From Aridibacter sp965216195 (GTDB lineage Bacteria; Acidobacteriota; Blastocatellia; Pyrinomonadales; Pyrinomonadaceae), in contig OZ244151.1 of NCBI GenBank assembly GCA_965216195.1, positions 3,777,870-3,841,869 of the forward strand: a DNA stretch of 64,000 nucleotides, given 5' to 3'. The notes under the pieces were generated by a model. It was not told where the DNA came from, did no database searches, and saw nothing but the letters and a program-made list of their open reading frames with translations. Every line of letters starts with the position of its first letter. Positions within the stretch are counted from its first letter, which is position 1. Shown here one piece after another: positions 35,639 through 44,545 of this stretch. The position numbers and the translations under genes are program-made.

Positions 35639-37474
35639 ATGTCAGCAAAACTCGGAGAAATTCTCGTCCGTGAAAATCTAATCACACCGCAGCAGTTGCG
35701 TGAAGCGCTCGATTATCAACGCAGCAACGGTGGAAGACTCGGATCAAATCTCATAAAGCTCGGAATAATCTCAGATGAAGTTATTACGGCGGTACTATCT
35801 CGCCAGTATGGCGTGCCGTCTGTGAACCTCGAACTATTTGAAATTGATGAAGATACGATCAAGAGCATTTCACACGAGGTAGCGATTAAATACACCGTTC
35901 TGCCAATTTCAAAAGTCGGTGCAACGATAACTATGGCTATGGCGGATCCCACCAACGTATTTGCCATGGACGACATTAAGTTTATGACCGGACTTAACGT
36001 CGAACCGGTAATTGCCTCGGAAGCTGCAATTCAACACGCGATTGGTGAATACTATGGTTCTTCTAAAGAGCTGGATATTGCCGACGTAGAATTTGACCGG
36101 GATTTTGAGAAATTAAACGCAAAGCTAGCGCAAAGCGGGGCTGGCGTTGTAGATGGTGATCCCAGCCAGAAGATCTCGGATTCAGACCTCGACGTGTCTT
36201 TAGATGATCTTGATTTTCAGGGTGCAGCGGAAGGCGAGGAAGTAGAAGTTCTCGAAGATAACGATGAAATCGATCTGGCCGAACTCGCGAAGGCGAGCGA
36301 AGACGCTCCCGTCGTTAGACTCGTAAACGTCCTGCTCGTAGATTCGCTTAGACGCGGTGCTTCTGACATACATATAGAACCTTACGAAAAAGATTTTCGA
36401 ATTAGATTCAGAATTGACGGCATTTTGTACGATGTAATGCACCCACCAATGAAGATGAGAGATGCACTAATCTCTCGATTGAAGATTATGTCGAAGCTCG
36501 ACATTTCTGAAAAACGTCTTCCTCAGGATGGTCGAATCAAAATCAAAGTGAAGATTGATGATCGCTCACGCGAACTCGATTTTCGTGTTTCTACACTACC
36601 AACTCTCTTTGGAGAAAAAGTCGTGCTTCGTCTATTAGATAAAGACAAGCTCATGCTTGATATGACGAAACTTGGCTTTGAGGAAGGTAGCCTCGAGAAA
36701 TTTAAACGAAACATCGAAAAGCCATACGGAATGGTTTTAGTTACTGGTCCGACGGGTTCCGGTAAAACGAACACGCTTTATTCAGCACTTCAATCGCTAA
36801 ATCAACCTGACACAAACATTATGACGGCTGAAGACCCGGTTGAATTTAACCTTCACGGAATCAATCAGGTGCAGATGAAAGAACAGATCGGCTTAAACTT
36901 TGCCGCCGCGCTTCGTTCGTTCCTACGACAAGATCCCAACATTGTGCTCGTTGGTGAGATTCGTGACTTTGAAACTGCTGAGATCGCAATCAAAGCCGCT
37001 CTTACCGGACATATGGTACTTTCCACACTTCACACAAACGATGCACCTTCAACGATTTCGAGACTTGTAAACATGGGGATTGAGCCGTTTTTGGTAGCAA
37101 CGAGTGTGAACATCATTCAAGCACAAAGACTTATTAGACGCGTTTGTTCAAATTGTAAAGAGTTGCAGGAAGTTCCGGAAGAAGCATTGATTGAAATTGG
37201 CTTTTCCGAAGAAGAGGCTTCCGATGTTGAGATCTTTAAGGGCAAAGGCTGTGCTAAGTGTAATGAAACAGGATACAAAGGGCGAGTTGGTCTTTTTGAG
37301 GTAATGGAAATAACAGACGAGCTGCGTGAACTCGTACTGATCGGTGCAAGTGCGATCGAACTCAGAAAGAAAGCAATCGAGCTTGGAATGATCACTTTAC
37401 GCGAATCAGGATTATGCAAACTCCGCGATGGAGTTACTACGATAGAAGAGGTTGTAAAAGAGACGGTTATATAA
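35639..37474 (+). CDS. pilB: Type IV pilus assembly ATPase PilB
   Basis: 611 residues. PilB powers pilus extension as a hexamer at the inner membrane. N-terminal MshEN-type domain (EILVRENLITPQQLREAL), then the GspE core: Asp box region DIHIEPYEKDFRIR, Walker A GPTGSGKTNT (Lys376), RQDPNIVLVGEIRD Walker B area, HTNDAPSTISRL, and a Cys4 zinc site (CSNCKE ... CAKCNETGYKGR). The full-length family pattern is intact. It is the first gene after the promoter at 35505-35533. Confidence 0.95.
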   Translation: MSAKLGEILVRENLITPQQLREALDYQRSNGGRLGSNLIKLGIISDEVITAVLSRQYGVPSVNLELFEIDEDTIKSISHEVAIKYTVLPISKVGATITMAMADPTNVFAMDDIKFMTGLNVEPVIASEAAIQHAIGEYYGSSKELDIADVEFDRDFEKLNAKLAQSGAGVVDGDPSQKISDSDLDVSLDDLDFQGAAEGEEVEVLEDNDEIDLAELAKASEDAPVVRLVNVLLVDSLRRGASDIHIEPYEKDFRIRFRIDGILYDVMHPPMKMRDALISRLKIMSKLDISEKRLPQDGRIKIKVKIDDRSRELDFRVSTLPTLFGEKVVLRLLDKDKLMLDMTKLGFEEGSLEKFKRNIEKPYGMVLVTGPTGSGKTNTLYSALQSLNQPDTNIMTAEDPVEFNLHGINQVQMKEQIGLNFAAALRSFLRQDPNIVLVGEIRDFETAEIAIKAALTGHMVLSTLHTNDAPSTISRLVNMGIEPFLVATSVNIIQAQRLIRRVCSNCKELQEVPEEALIEIGFSEEEASDVEIFKGKGCAKCNETGYKGRVGLFEVMEITDELRELVLIGASAIELRKKAIELGMITLRESGLCKLRDGVTTIEEVVKETVI

Positions 37475-37492
37475 CCGTTATTTGGAGGAAAT

Positions 37493-38605
37493 ATGTTGCG
37501 AGCAATTATATTATCTTTGGTTTTGGTTATGGCGATGGGAACGATAATTCCCGTTGCAACCGAATATACTGAAGCGGTTTCCGTAAAGCAGCAAAAGCGT
37601 AAATATAAGAAAAAGCGCCGAGCTAGCAAATACAGTAGGTATCGAAGATACAGACGATCGATACGCCGCTGCAGAAAATATCGACGGTCTCCGAGCTGCA
37701 AACGCTTTATGCGTTGGTACAAAAAACGTCGATATAGAAGTTCGCGCAGATATAAGAAATCGAGACGCTATACACGCTCAAAGAGACGTTACCGCAAATC
37801 TCGCAGGTACCGAAAGAGTCGACGCTACGCGAAAAAACGTCGTTACTCTAAGAAACGTCGTTACTCAAAGAAACGTCGCTATACTTCAAAACGACGAACC
37901 AGCCGTAAAAGAAGAAGACCGGCTAGAAAATATTCAAAAGCTTGGTGGCGAGCGTATCGAGCGCGAAAAGCGCGCCGGGCGGCAATTGCAAAGCGCAAAC
38001 GAGCGTTAAGATTGCGCCGAATCAGACTCGCAAAGAAGAAGAAATACACAAAACGACGATCTACACGACGATACCGTGCTGCTTCGAGGTCAAAGGCACC
38101 GAAAAGACGCGTCGCTGTAGCGAAGTCTGTTGAACGCGCGCCAAGCTGGATGCAGGATCAAAATAATCGTGAGATGAAGCTTGACGGCGACGCCGGATCC
38201 GCATCATTGACCGTGCTAGGACCATCAGCTGGAAAATCCAGCAACGGATGGAGAAACAATACGGTTGGCGGAGTATCGACCACGACTTTGCGAAGAACGG
38301 TTATCGACCAGATGTTCCGAGAGAATGGCTGGGTAGAAAACGATTATCAAAAAAACATAGGCGGAAAGAAAGTTTATGTTGTCGTTGCGAAGGCTCCGGG
38401 TCGAAACAATCAAGTACAATCGCGAACTTTCTACTTCACAGAGGCCAACGGGCGTATTTACAGCCTGGCAACGAAATCTTCGACAGCAAATTCTGAAAAG
38501 ATCGTGAAGCAATCAGAAAAAGTGATCGAATCGCTTCAGAACAAGAGCCCGGAAAAGAGGGTTCAGCAAGCTAAGAAGGCTCCGAAAGCCAAGAAAGACA
38601 AGTAG
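37493..38605 (+). CDS. Exported, extremely Arg/Lys/Tyr-rich protein in the pil operon
   Basis: 370 residues, not recognised. Signal-peptide-like start (about 1-24, IILSLVLVMAMGTIIP). From about 35 to 205 the protein is dominated by Arg, Lys, Tyr and Ser with tandem KSRRY and SKKRRY units, giving a very high positive charge. A C-terminal domain from about 215 to 335 has ordinary composition (VDQ-like segment VIDQMFRENGWVENDY, GGKKVYVVVAKAPG, RTFYFTEANGRIYSLATKSS), then a Lys/Ala tail. It lies 18 bp after pilB and 63 bp before pilT in one operon. It could bind DNA, polyanionic polysaccharide or nucleic-acid-coated pili; this is inference. Confidence 0.85.
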   Translation: MLRAIILSLVLVMAMGTIIPVATEYTEAVSVKQQKRKYKKKRRASKYSRYRRYRRSIRRCRKYRRSPSCKRFMRWYKKRRYRSSRRYKKSRRYTRSKRRYRKSRRYRKSRRYAKKRRYSKKRRYSKKRRYTSKRRTSRKRRRPARKYSKAWWRAYRARKARRAAIAKRKRALRLRRIRLAKKKKYTKRRSTRRYRAASRSKAPKRRVAVAKSVERAPSWMQDQNNREMKLDGDAGSASLTVLGPSAGKSSNGWRNNTVGGVSTTTLRRTVIDQMFRENGWVENDYQKNIGGKKVYVVVAKAPGRNNQVQSRTFYFTEANGRIYSLATKSSTANSEKIVKQSEKVIESLQNKSPEKRVQQAKKAPKAKKDK

Positions 38606-38668
38606 CCCACAAATTCCTCACACATTTCCTTAAAGTGAGTACATGAAAACGAAATAGGAATCATCACA

Positions 38669-39889
38669 ATGAGTTTAAAAGAACAATTAAACGCAAGAAC
38701 GGAGATAACATTACCCGAGTTGCTCAAGAAAATGACCGACATGGGTGGCTCTGACCTTCACATAACGACGAAAAGTCCGCCACAAGTTCGTGTTCACGGG
38801 AATCTAAAGCCTCTTGAGGGTTACGAAATGTTTACCGCTGACGAAACGAAACGTTTGGCGTATTCGGTGTTAACGGACAAACAGAAGCACAGGTTTGAGG
38901 AAAAACTCGAACTGGATTTCTCGTTCGGACTCAAGGGAATGTCGCGTTTTCGTGCCAATCTTTTTAATCAAAAAGGAGCCGTAGGAGCGGTTTTTCGTGC
39001 GATTCCCTATGAGATTCTTGGATTTGAAAAGCTTGGTCTTCCTCCGGTAATAAAAGATCTATGTAAAAAGCCGAGGGGGCTGATTTTGGTTACTGGACCT
39101 ACGGGCTCCGGTAAATCCACAACACTCGCATCGATGGTTGATAAAATCAATCAAGATCGCCACGAACATATTCTAACGATTGAAGACCCGATCGAATTCC
39201 TTCACGAGCACAAAAGCTGCGTGGTGAATCAGCGTGAGGTAAACGCAGATACACATGGTTTTGCAGATGCGCTTCGAACCGCGCTTCGTCAGGACCCGGA
39301 TATCGTGCTCGTAGGTGAAATGCGTGACCTCGAAACAATCGAAATGGCTTTGCGTATTGCGGAAACGGGTCACTTAACATTCGCTACGCTACACACAAAC
39401 TCAGCATCTTCAACGATTAACCGTATTATTGACGTATTTCCGGCCGGACAGCAGGGACAGATCCGAACTCAGCTCTCGCTCGTTTTAGAAGGAATTATGT
39501 GTCAATCGCTGCTTCCAAAAGCGGACGGTAAAGGTCGTTGCATGGCGATGGAAGTCCTGGTGCCGAACTCGGCGATCCGAAACCTAATTCGAGAGGACAA
39601 AATTCACCAGATTTACTCGATGATGCAAACCGGACAAGACAAATACGGTATGCAGACGTTCAATCAAGCGCTTGCGACGCTTTTCCATAAGCGAAAAATA
39701 ACGATCGAACAGGCGATGCAAAGAACATCGAATGCCGACGAACTCAAAAACCTAATTGACCGCGGCGCCGGAACCAACGAGCTCTACGCTGGAAACAAAC
39801 CACCGCGCCCTGGTTCACCAGGCGGAAAGAAAGAACACCCGAGTCCTTACATGAAAGGCAGACCGATCGGCAAACGGCCGTCAGCTTAA
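38669..39889 (+). CDS. pilT: Type IV pilus retraction ATPase PilT
   Basis: 406 residues. PilT depolymerises pili for twitching and DNA uptake. Core motifs: GGSDLHITTKSPP, Walker A GPTGSGKSTT (Lys149), ILTIEDPIEFLHEHKS, the Asp box/Walker B RQDPDIVLVGEMRDLETIEM and AETGHLTFATLHTNSA. The C-terminus has a Pro/Gly/Lys tail (PPRPGSPGGKKEHPSPYMKG) about 40 residues longer than usual. Confidence 0.95.
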   Translation: MSLKEQLNARTEITLPELLKKMTDMGGSDLHITTKSPPQVRVHGNLKPLEGYEMFTADETKRLAYSVLTDKQKHRFEEKLELDFSFGLKGMSRFRANLFNQKGAVGAVFRAIPYEILGFEKLGLPPVIKDLCKKPRGLILVTGPTGSGKSTTLASMVDKINQDRHEHILTIEDPIEFLHEHKSCVVNQREVNADTHGFADALRTALRQDPDIVLVGEMRDLETIEMALRIAETGHLTFATLHTNSASSTINRIIDVFPAGQQGQIRTQLSLVLEGIMCQSLLPKADGKGRCMAMEVLVPNSAIRNLIREDKIHQIYSMMQTGQDKYGMQTFNQALATLFHKRKITIEQAMQRTSNADELKNLIDRGAGTNELYAGNKPPRPGSPGGKKEHPSPYMKGRPIGKRPSA

Positions 39890-39926
39890 AAACTTGAGGA
39901 GTATTTAACAGGAGCAATTTAACGAA

Positions 39927-41159
39927 ATGCCAACATTTACATATAAAGGAAAAAATCGTCTGAACGAACTCGTTACCGGCGAAAGAGAAGCTAAAAGTCA
40001 GGATGACTTGAAAGCGCTGCTAAAGCGCGAGCAAATTACGATGACCCAGGCTTCGGAAAAAGGACGCGAGATTCGCATACCCAAAATTGGTCGAGGTAAA
40101 AAGAAGGTTAATGCTAAAGATTTAGCCGTTTTCACACGACAATTTTCGGTGATGATCGATGCCGGTCTCCCTCTTGTTCAGTGTCTTGATATCTTGGCTA
40201 CTCAGCAACCAAATGCATTTTTCAAAGATGTATTAAATCAGGTTCGCGAGGAAGTTGAGCAAGGAGCTACCTTGGCGACCGCTTTAGGCAAACACCCAAA
40301 GGTTTTCGATTCGCTCTATACCAATATGGTTGAGGCGGGCGAGACCGGTGGTGTTTTGGATTTGATCCTGCAAAGGCTCGCAACCTTAATTGAAAAGGTT
40401 GTGAAATTGAAGCGGAGTATCGTTTCGGCATCGATCTATCCTGCCGCCGTTATCGTGGTTGCGATTGCTGCTGTTGCGACGATCATGGTTGTCGTAATTC
40501 CGCAGTTTGAGCAAATTTTCTTAGGTTTGCTCGGTCCGGGCGAAGCGCTTCCGTTGCCGACGAGGATCGTTATGGCAATTAGCGGATTTCTTGCCGGATG
40601 GGGTGGTTTAGCACTCTTGGTTATCCTAATCGGACTCGCTGTAGGTATCAGTTTTTACTACAAAACCCCGAGAGGACGACTTCAAATTGATACGGTTTTG
40701 CTTAAGCTTCCGATCTTCGGAAATATCCTTAGAAAGATTGCTGTTGCACGTTTTTCAAGAATTTTATCAACGCTTCTTTCTTCTGGTGTACCGATTCTGC
40801 AATCGCTCGAAATTACTGCGCGAACCGCAGGTAACGTTGTAATCGAAAACGCGATTCTCAAAGTTCGCGAAGGTGTTGAGCGAGGAGAAAGCTTTGTTGA
40901 GCCGCTAAAATCGACGGAAGTGTTTCCTGAAATGGTTGGTCAAATGATCGGCGTCGGTGAGCAAACCGGTGCGATGGATGCGATGCTCGGAAAAATTGCA
41001 GACTTCTATGAAGACGAAGTTGATTCTGCAATTGCTGACTTGCTCGCGATGATCGAGCCTGTTTTGATCGCATTCCTTGGTATAACGATTGGTTCTATTG
41101 TGATTTCGATGTATCTGCCGCTATTTACTCTAATCGGTAAACTCGCCGGAAGTGGCTAG
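39927..41159 (+). CDS. pilC: Type IV pilus inner-membrane platform protein PilC
   Basis: 410 residues, two GspF-type repeats. Motifs: FTRQFSVMIDAGLPLVQCLD, LYTNMVEAGETGG, then the second FSRILSTLLSSGVPILQSLE and EVFPEMVGQMIGVGEQTGAM. Three membrane segments (about 170-190, 222-246, 376-400). It anchors PilB and PilT in the inner membrane. Last gene of the operon; a terminator follows 26 bp downstream. Confidence 0.95.
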   Translation: MPTFTYKGKNRLNELVTGEREAKSQDDLKALLKREQITMTQASEKGREIRIPKIGRGKKKVNAKDLAVFTRQFSVMIDAGLPLVQCLDILATQQPNAFFKDVLNQVREEVEQGATLATALGKHPKVFDSLYTNMVEAGETGGVLDLILQRLATLIEKVVKLKRSIVSASIYPAAVIVVAIAAVATIMVVVIPQFEQIFLGLLGPGEALPLPTRIVMAISGFLAGWGGLALLVILIGLAVGISFYYKTPRGRLQIDTVLLKLPIFGNILRKIAVARFSRILSTLLSSGVPILQSLEITARTAGNVVIENAILKVREGVERGESFVEPLKSTEVFPEMVGQMIGVGEQTGAMDAMLGKIADFYEDEVDSAIADLLAMIEPVLIAFLGITIGSIVISMYLPLFTLIGKLAGSG

Positions 41160-41185
41160 AAACATAAAGAATCTATGAAACTACG

Positions 41186-41216
41186 AGGCTGGTCTTTAGG
41201 GATCAGCCTTTTTTTC
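41186..41216 (+). terminator. Rho-independent terminator of the pil operon
   Basis: A 9-bp AGGCTGGTC/GATCAGCCT stem followed by a run of T, just after pilC. Confidence 0.88.
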
Positions 41217-41277
41217 TTAGAACCGGACACTAGTTGGTATACTGTCGTTAACAAACTTTTCCGGGACTAATGAGATT

Positions 41278-42462
41278 ATGAAACGTGTATATATTTTTCT
41301 TTTTGTTGCTGCAATACTTGCGATCTCCTGCGCCTCACCGGCGCCGACTGGTTTAAGCGAGGATGAAGTCATAACGACGAAAAACATCAGTACTAACGAC
41401 GCGAAGATCTCAGAATCTGATGCGGCAAAATTCAAGGTTGAAACTTATGCGAGCGGGCTTGAGGTTCCCTGGGGGTTTGCGTTTTTGTCAGAAGGAAACA
41501 TGCTTTTTACCGAGCGGCCGGGACGCGTGCGTCTGATCGAAAACGGCAAACTGCGTAAGGAAGTGATTTTTAAAGTGCCTGACGTCGAACCCTCAAGCGA
41601 AAGTGGTTTGATGGATATTTCGCTCCACCCGAACTTTGCCGAAAACAAGTATGTTTACCTGGCATATGCTTACAATGCTGATGGAAAACATGTAAAAGTT
41701 GTTCGCTACAAATATGAAGATAGTACGCTTACCGAAGACAAAGTCATAATTGATAAGATACCTGCCGCACCAAATCATGCGGGTACTCGTTGTCGAATAG
41801 GCCCCGACGGAAAACTCTACATTACAACGGGTGACTCAACCGACTGGAGCCTCGCTCAAAAGACCGATTCGCTTGCTGGAAAAACTCTAAGGCTAAATGA
41901 CGACGGCGGCATTCCTGACGACAATCCATTTGTAAACGATAAGAAATACCGCCCCGAGATTTGGACGATCGGACACCGCAACGCACAGGGCTTGGCGTGG
42001 CAGCCGGGAACGGATCTGATGTTTCAAACGTCACACGGACCAAGCTATTTTGAGGGTAAAGGCGGCGGAGGCGATGAAGTAAATATCGTCGAAAAAGGAA
42101 AGAATTACGGTTGGGCGGAGATTAGCCACAACGAAAAAAAGGAGGGTATGGAATCGCCGCTTCTTGAATATTCGCCTGCGTGCGCACCGGCAAGCGGTAT
42201 GTTTTATAACGGAGATAAGTTTCCGGCATTTAAAGGAAATTTCTTTTTTGGGTGCCTCAGAGGTACAAGAATAATCAGGGTTAGGCTTAACGGCAGAAAA
42301 GTGCTCGGGCAGGAAAACTTACTCAAAGGAAACTTCGGCAGAATTCGGGAGATGGCCGAAGGTCCGGATGGTTACATTTATTTTTCGACATCTAATCAAG
42401 ATGGCCGGGGCAGACCGGCCGGGGATGATGATCGAATTTTGAGAATCGTACCCGCGGAATAG
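41278..42462 (+). CDS. Lipoprotein sugar dehydrogenase, soluble GDH / PQQ-type propeller
   Basis: 394 residues. The start MKRVYIFLFVAAILAISCAS has a lipobox (AISC), so the protein is likely a lipoprotein. The mature part is the six-bladed propeller of PQQ-dependent aldose sugar dehydrogenases: GLEVPWGFAFLSEGNMLFTE, SGLMDISLHPNFAE, NHAGTRCRIGPDGKLYITTG, GHRNAQGLAWQPG, HGPSYFEGKGGGGDEVNIV and KNYGWAEISH. It would oxidise aldoses in the periplasm with PQQ; PQQ synthesis genes are not in the window. The sugar specificity is unknown. Confidence 0.88.
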   Translation: MKRVYIFLFVAAILAISCASPAPTGLSEDEVITTKNISTNDAKISESDAAKFKVETYASGLEVPWGFAFLSEGNMLFTERPGRVRLIENGKLRKEVIFKVPDVEPSSESGLMDISLHPNFAENKYVYLAYAYNADGKHVKVVRYKYEDSTLTEDKVIIDKIPAAPNHAGTRCRIGPDGKLYITTGDSTDWSLAQKTDSLAGKTLRLNDDGGIPDDNPFVNDKKYRPEIWTIGHRNAQGLAWQPGTDLMFQTSHGPSYFEGKGGGGDEVNIVEKGKNYGWAEISHNEKKEGMESPLLEYSPACAPASGMFYNGDKFPAFKGNFFFGCLRGTRIIRVRLNGRKVLGQENLLKGNFGRIREMAEGPDGYIYFSTSNQDGRGRPAGDDDRILRIVPAE

Positions 42463-42494
42463 CTCGGGCGTGTACAGCAAGAGCTTTCCGGGGC

Positions 42495-43094
42495 TTATCG
42501 CTTTCTTTTACAAGAAATTATCCAAAATGGACTTGCTTTTCCATCTTTTGCGACAGTTTCGCCAATCCAGTCAAAGCCATCTTTTGTAATGTTGTGAAAG
42601 GTAAGGCGACTTTCGTTTTCGCCACGTGGTGCGCGCATGATCATTTTATCGCCTTCCTTTTTTCCTTCCCATATTCCTGCAAAATAGGTCGGAAATGTCT
42701 GGAAGTAATTTACTATCCATTTGCCCTTCTTTTTATCAAAAATACGGGTTCCGCTTGCGACGACCTGTTTGCTCCAATATCTATCCTGGATTCCGCCGCC
42801 GTTTACAAAATAGCTCGAATTCCAAACCGTCTTTGACTCCAACCAGGTTCCGTCTGATTGTCTCACTTTATCGTCGCAGGCAAATTCCCCAATCATAAAC
42901 GAAAACTGAGCGGTTTCAGGCGGAGCTTTTGGGTTCAATTTACCGAAAGGATACGAGGGGCTTGGTTCGTATTTTGTTGGCAGTTCGTTTGACTCCTTCT
43001 CCTTTTTGGAATCAGCAGGTTGCGCGTTTAGATTGCTGACGATCAACAATGAAAGCAGAGTAGTAACGATAAATGCGAAAGTTCTTTTCTTCAC
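42495..43094 (-). CDS. Secreted DUF1579-like protein
   Basis: 199 residues with GTG start at 43094, chosen because GGAGG lies 5 bp upstream and it opens a signal peptide (VKKRTFAFIVTTLLSLLIVS); a longer ATG frame from 43133 would bury the signal. The mature part shows FMIGEFACDDKVRQSDGTW, KTVWNSSYFVNGGGIQDRYW and WEGKKEGDKMIMR, a beta-barrel-like pattern shared with DUF1579-type lipocalin-like proteins. Function unknown. Confidence 0.75.
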   Translation of the reverse strand: MKKRTFAFIVTTLLSLLIVSNLNAQPADSKKEKESNELPTKYEPSPSYPFGKLNPKAPPETAQFSFMIGEFACDDKVRQSDGTWLESKTVWNSSYFVNGGGIQDRYWSKQVVASGTRIFDKKKGKWIVNYFQTFPTYFAGIWEGKKEGDKMIMRAPRGENESRLTFHNITKDGFDWIGETVAKDGKASPFWIISCKRKR

Positions 43095-43485
43095 AGAATC
43101 CTCCAAAATATCTAGTGGGCTAAGCTTATTCAAAAATCCCCGTTATGTCTTGAAAGAACTATGAAATTTCCTTAAAAGGGTAAAAACCGTGAGAATCAGA
43201 TGGTTAAAAAAAGTTCTTTCGCCCGTTTAGCCTGCTTTTAGATGCCAGCTTTTTAAACCCGCTTGTAAGAATGAATAAGAGCTGGAATAAGGATAGTTTA
43301 AGAAGGTGCGGAAAAGTCTCCAACTTTCCATGGGCGTCGAAATAATAAATATGAGGCTGAGCCTCATTAGTTTTGCTCAGCCGGAGTTCAGAGACCTCCC
43401 ACACTAATGGCAAAAGAGCTCAAAAGAGAAAGGATTTCAGCTATTAAGGACAAGTTAAGCTTTTCAAAAACAGCCTCGTTCCTTT
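43095..43485. other. Intergenic gap with no gene seen
   Basis: About 390 bp. It holds a TGAGGCT/AGCCTCA palindrome (about 43352-43366) and short frames without conserved features. The region upstream of the GTG start includes a possible ribosome-binding leader only. Confidence 0.5.
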
Positions 43486-44484
43486 TTACATGCCGGCTAG
43501 CGCAACGCCATCTGGTCCTGCACCTGACTGCCCTTTTGCCACGACCTCGTACTTTGCGGTATCAATTTTTATCACACCGTCCTGCTGCACGGTGGTAACA
43601 TAGGCTATTTTTCCGTCTTTGGAAAAAATAATTCCAAGGGGCACATCTTCGAGTTTCATGCGTTTTAACTCTTTCTTTGTCGCGGCATCTGTTATGACAA
43701 TTTCTTTACTCAATGGCAGAGTTGAAAAAACGCGGGCGCCATCAGGAGTGAACCGGACGCGATAAGGTCTTCCGCCCAGCTCGATTTTTTCGGAAACGTT
43801 TTTTTCAGTTGTGTCGACAACGTCAATAGCTCCCTCTGCATTTAGCCCTACCCAAACCTCTTTGCCGTTTGGAGCAAGGTCAATTGCTTCGGGCTGTCTG
43901 CCGACAGGAATTTGGCTGATCTGCGAACGAGCCGGCGGTGCGTTTTGGAGTTCAAACATCGTGACGCTGTTTGACGCAATATTCGCAGTATAAAAGCGCT
44001 TTTCGTCACTCGAACCAACGACCATATGTGACGCGTTCTGTCCGGTGCCCATTACCCAGTCGACCTTGTTTGACGCAGGATCGTATCGGGCAATGGCTCG
44101 ATTCGATTCCGCGCTAAAGTATATTTTTCCGCCGATTTCCTGGATTCCATGTGGCCTCATCAAAGGCGACAGATCGACCCGTCGGACTTCCTTTTTTGAT
44201 TCCAAATCAATTACAGAAAGTGTGCTTCCGGGAGTTCGGGCGCCGTAATTTGCGACAAATGCCGTTTTCCCATCCGCAGAGACCACTACCTCGTGCGGTG
44301 AATCTCCGGTAGCGACGTCGCCCAGAAGGTTCATCGATTCTGCGTCAAGAATAGTTAAGGAAGACCCCTGTTTGTTTAGAACTAAAAGGAGTGGCCTATT
44401 AGCTTTTGGCTGGGCACATGTCAAAACCGGAAGCCCGCAAATCGATAGCAATATGAAAAACAAAAACGTTCGTAAAAATCGCAT
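43486..44484 (-). CDS. Secreted YVTN-type beta-propeller protein
   Basis: 332 residues, signal peptide about 1-24 (TFLFFILLSICGLPVLTC). Repeats typical of YVTN/NHL-like propellers: GDSPHEVVVSADGKTAFVAN, GSTLSVIDLESKKEVRRVDL, GRQPEAIDLAPNGKEVWVGL and GGRPYRVRFTPDGARVFSTL. Six or seven blades are expected. Propellers of this kind act as binding scaffolds; some are surface-attached. No anchor domain or partner gene was recognised. Confidence 0.85.
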   Translation of the reverse strand: MRFLRTFLFFILLSICGLPVLTCAQPKANRPLLLVLNKQGSSLTILDAESMNLLGDVATGDSPHEVVVSADGKTAFVANYGARTPGSTLSVIDLESKKEVRRVDLSPLMRPHGIQEIGGKIYFSAESNRAIARYDPASNKVDWVMGTGQNASHMVVGSSDEKRFYTANIASNSVTMFELQNAPPARSQISQIPVGRQPEAIDLAPNGKEVWVGLNAEGAIDVVDTTEKNVSEKIELGGRPYRVRFTPDGARVFSTLPLSKEIVITDAATKKELKRMKLEDVPLGIIFSKDGKIAYVTTVQQDGVIKIDTAKYEVVAKGQSGAGPDGVALAGM

Positions 44485-44545
44485 AGAATCCTCTTCAAAG
44501 TTAGATTTATGCTTTTTACGAACGAAATGTAGATTAGGTTTTGAA

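Noticed and set aside
43204..43413. A 69-residue minus-strand frame in the gap before the YVTN-type gene
   Set aside because: No family features, no ribosome-binding site and a palindrome inside; treated as noncoding.
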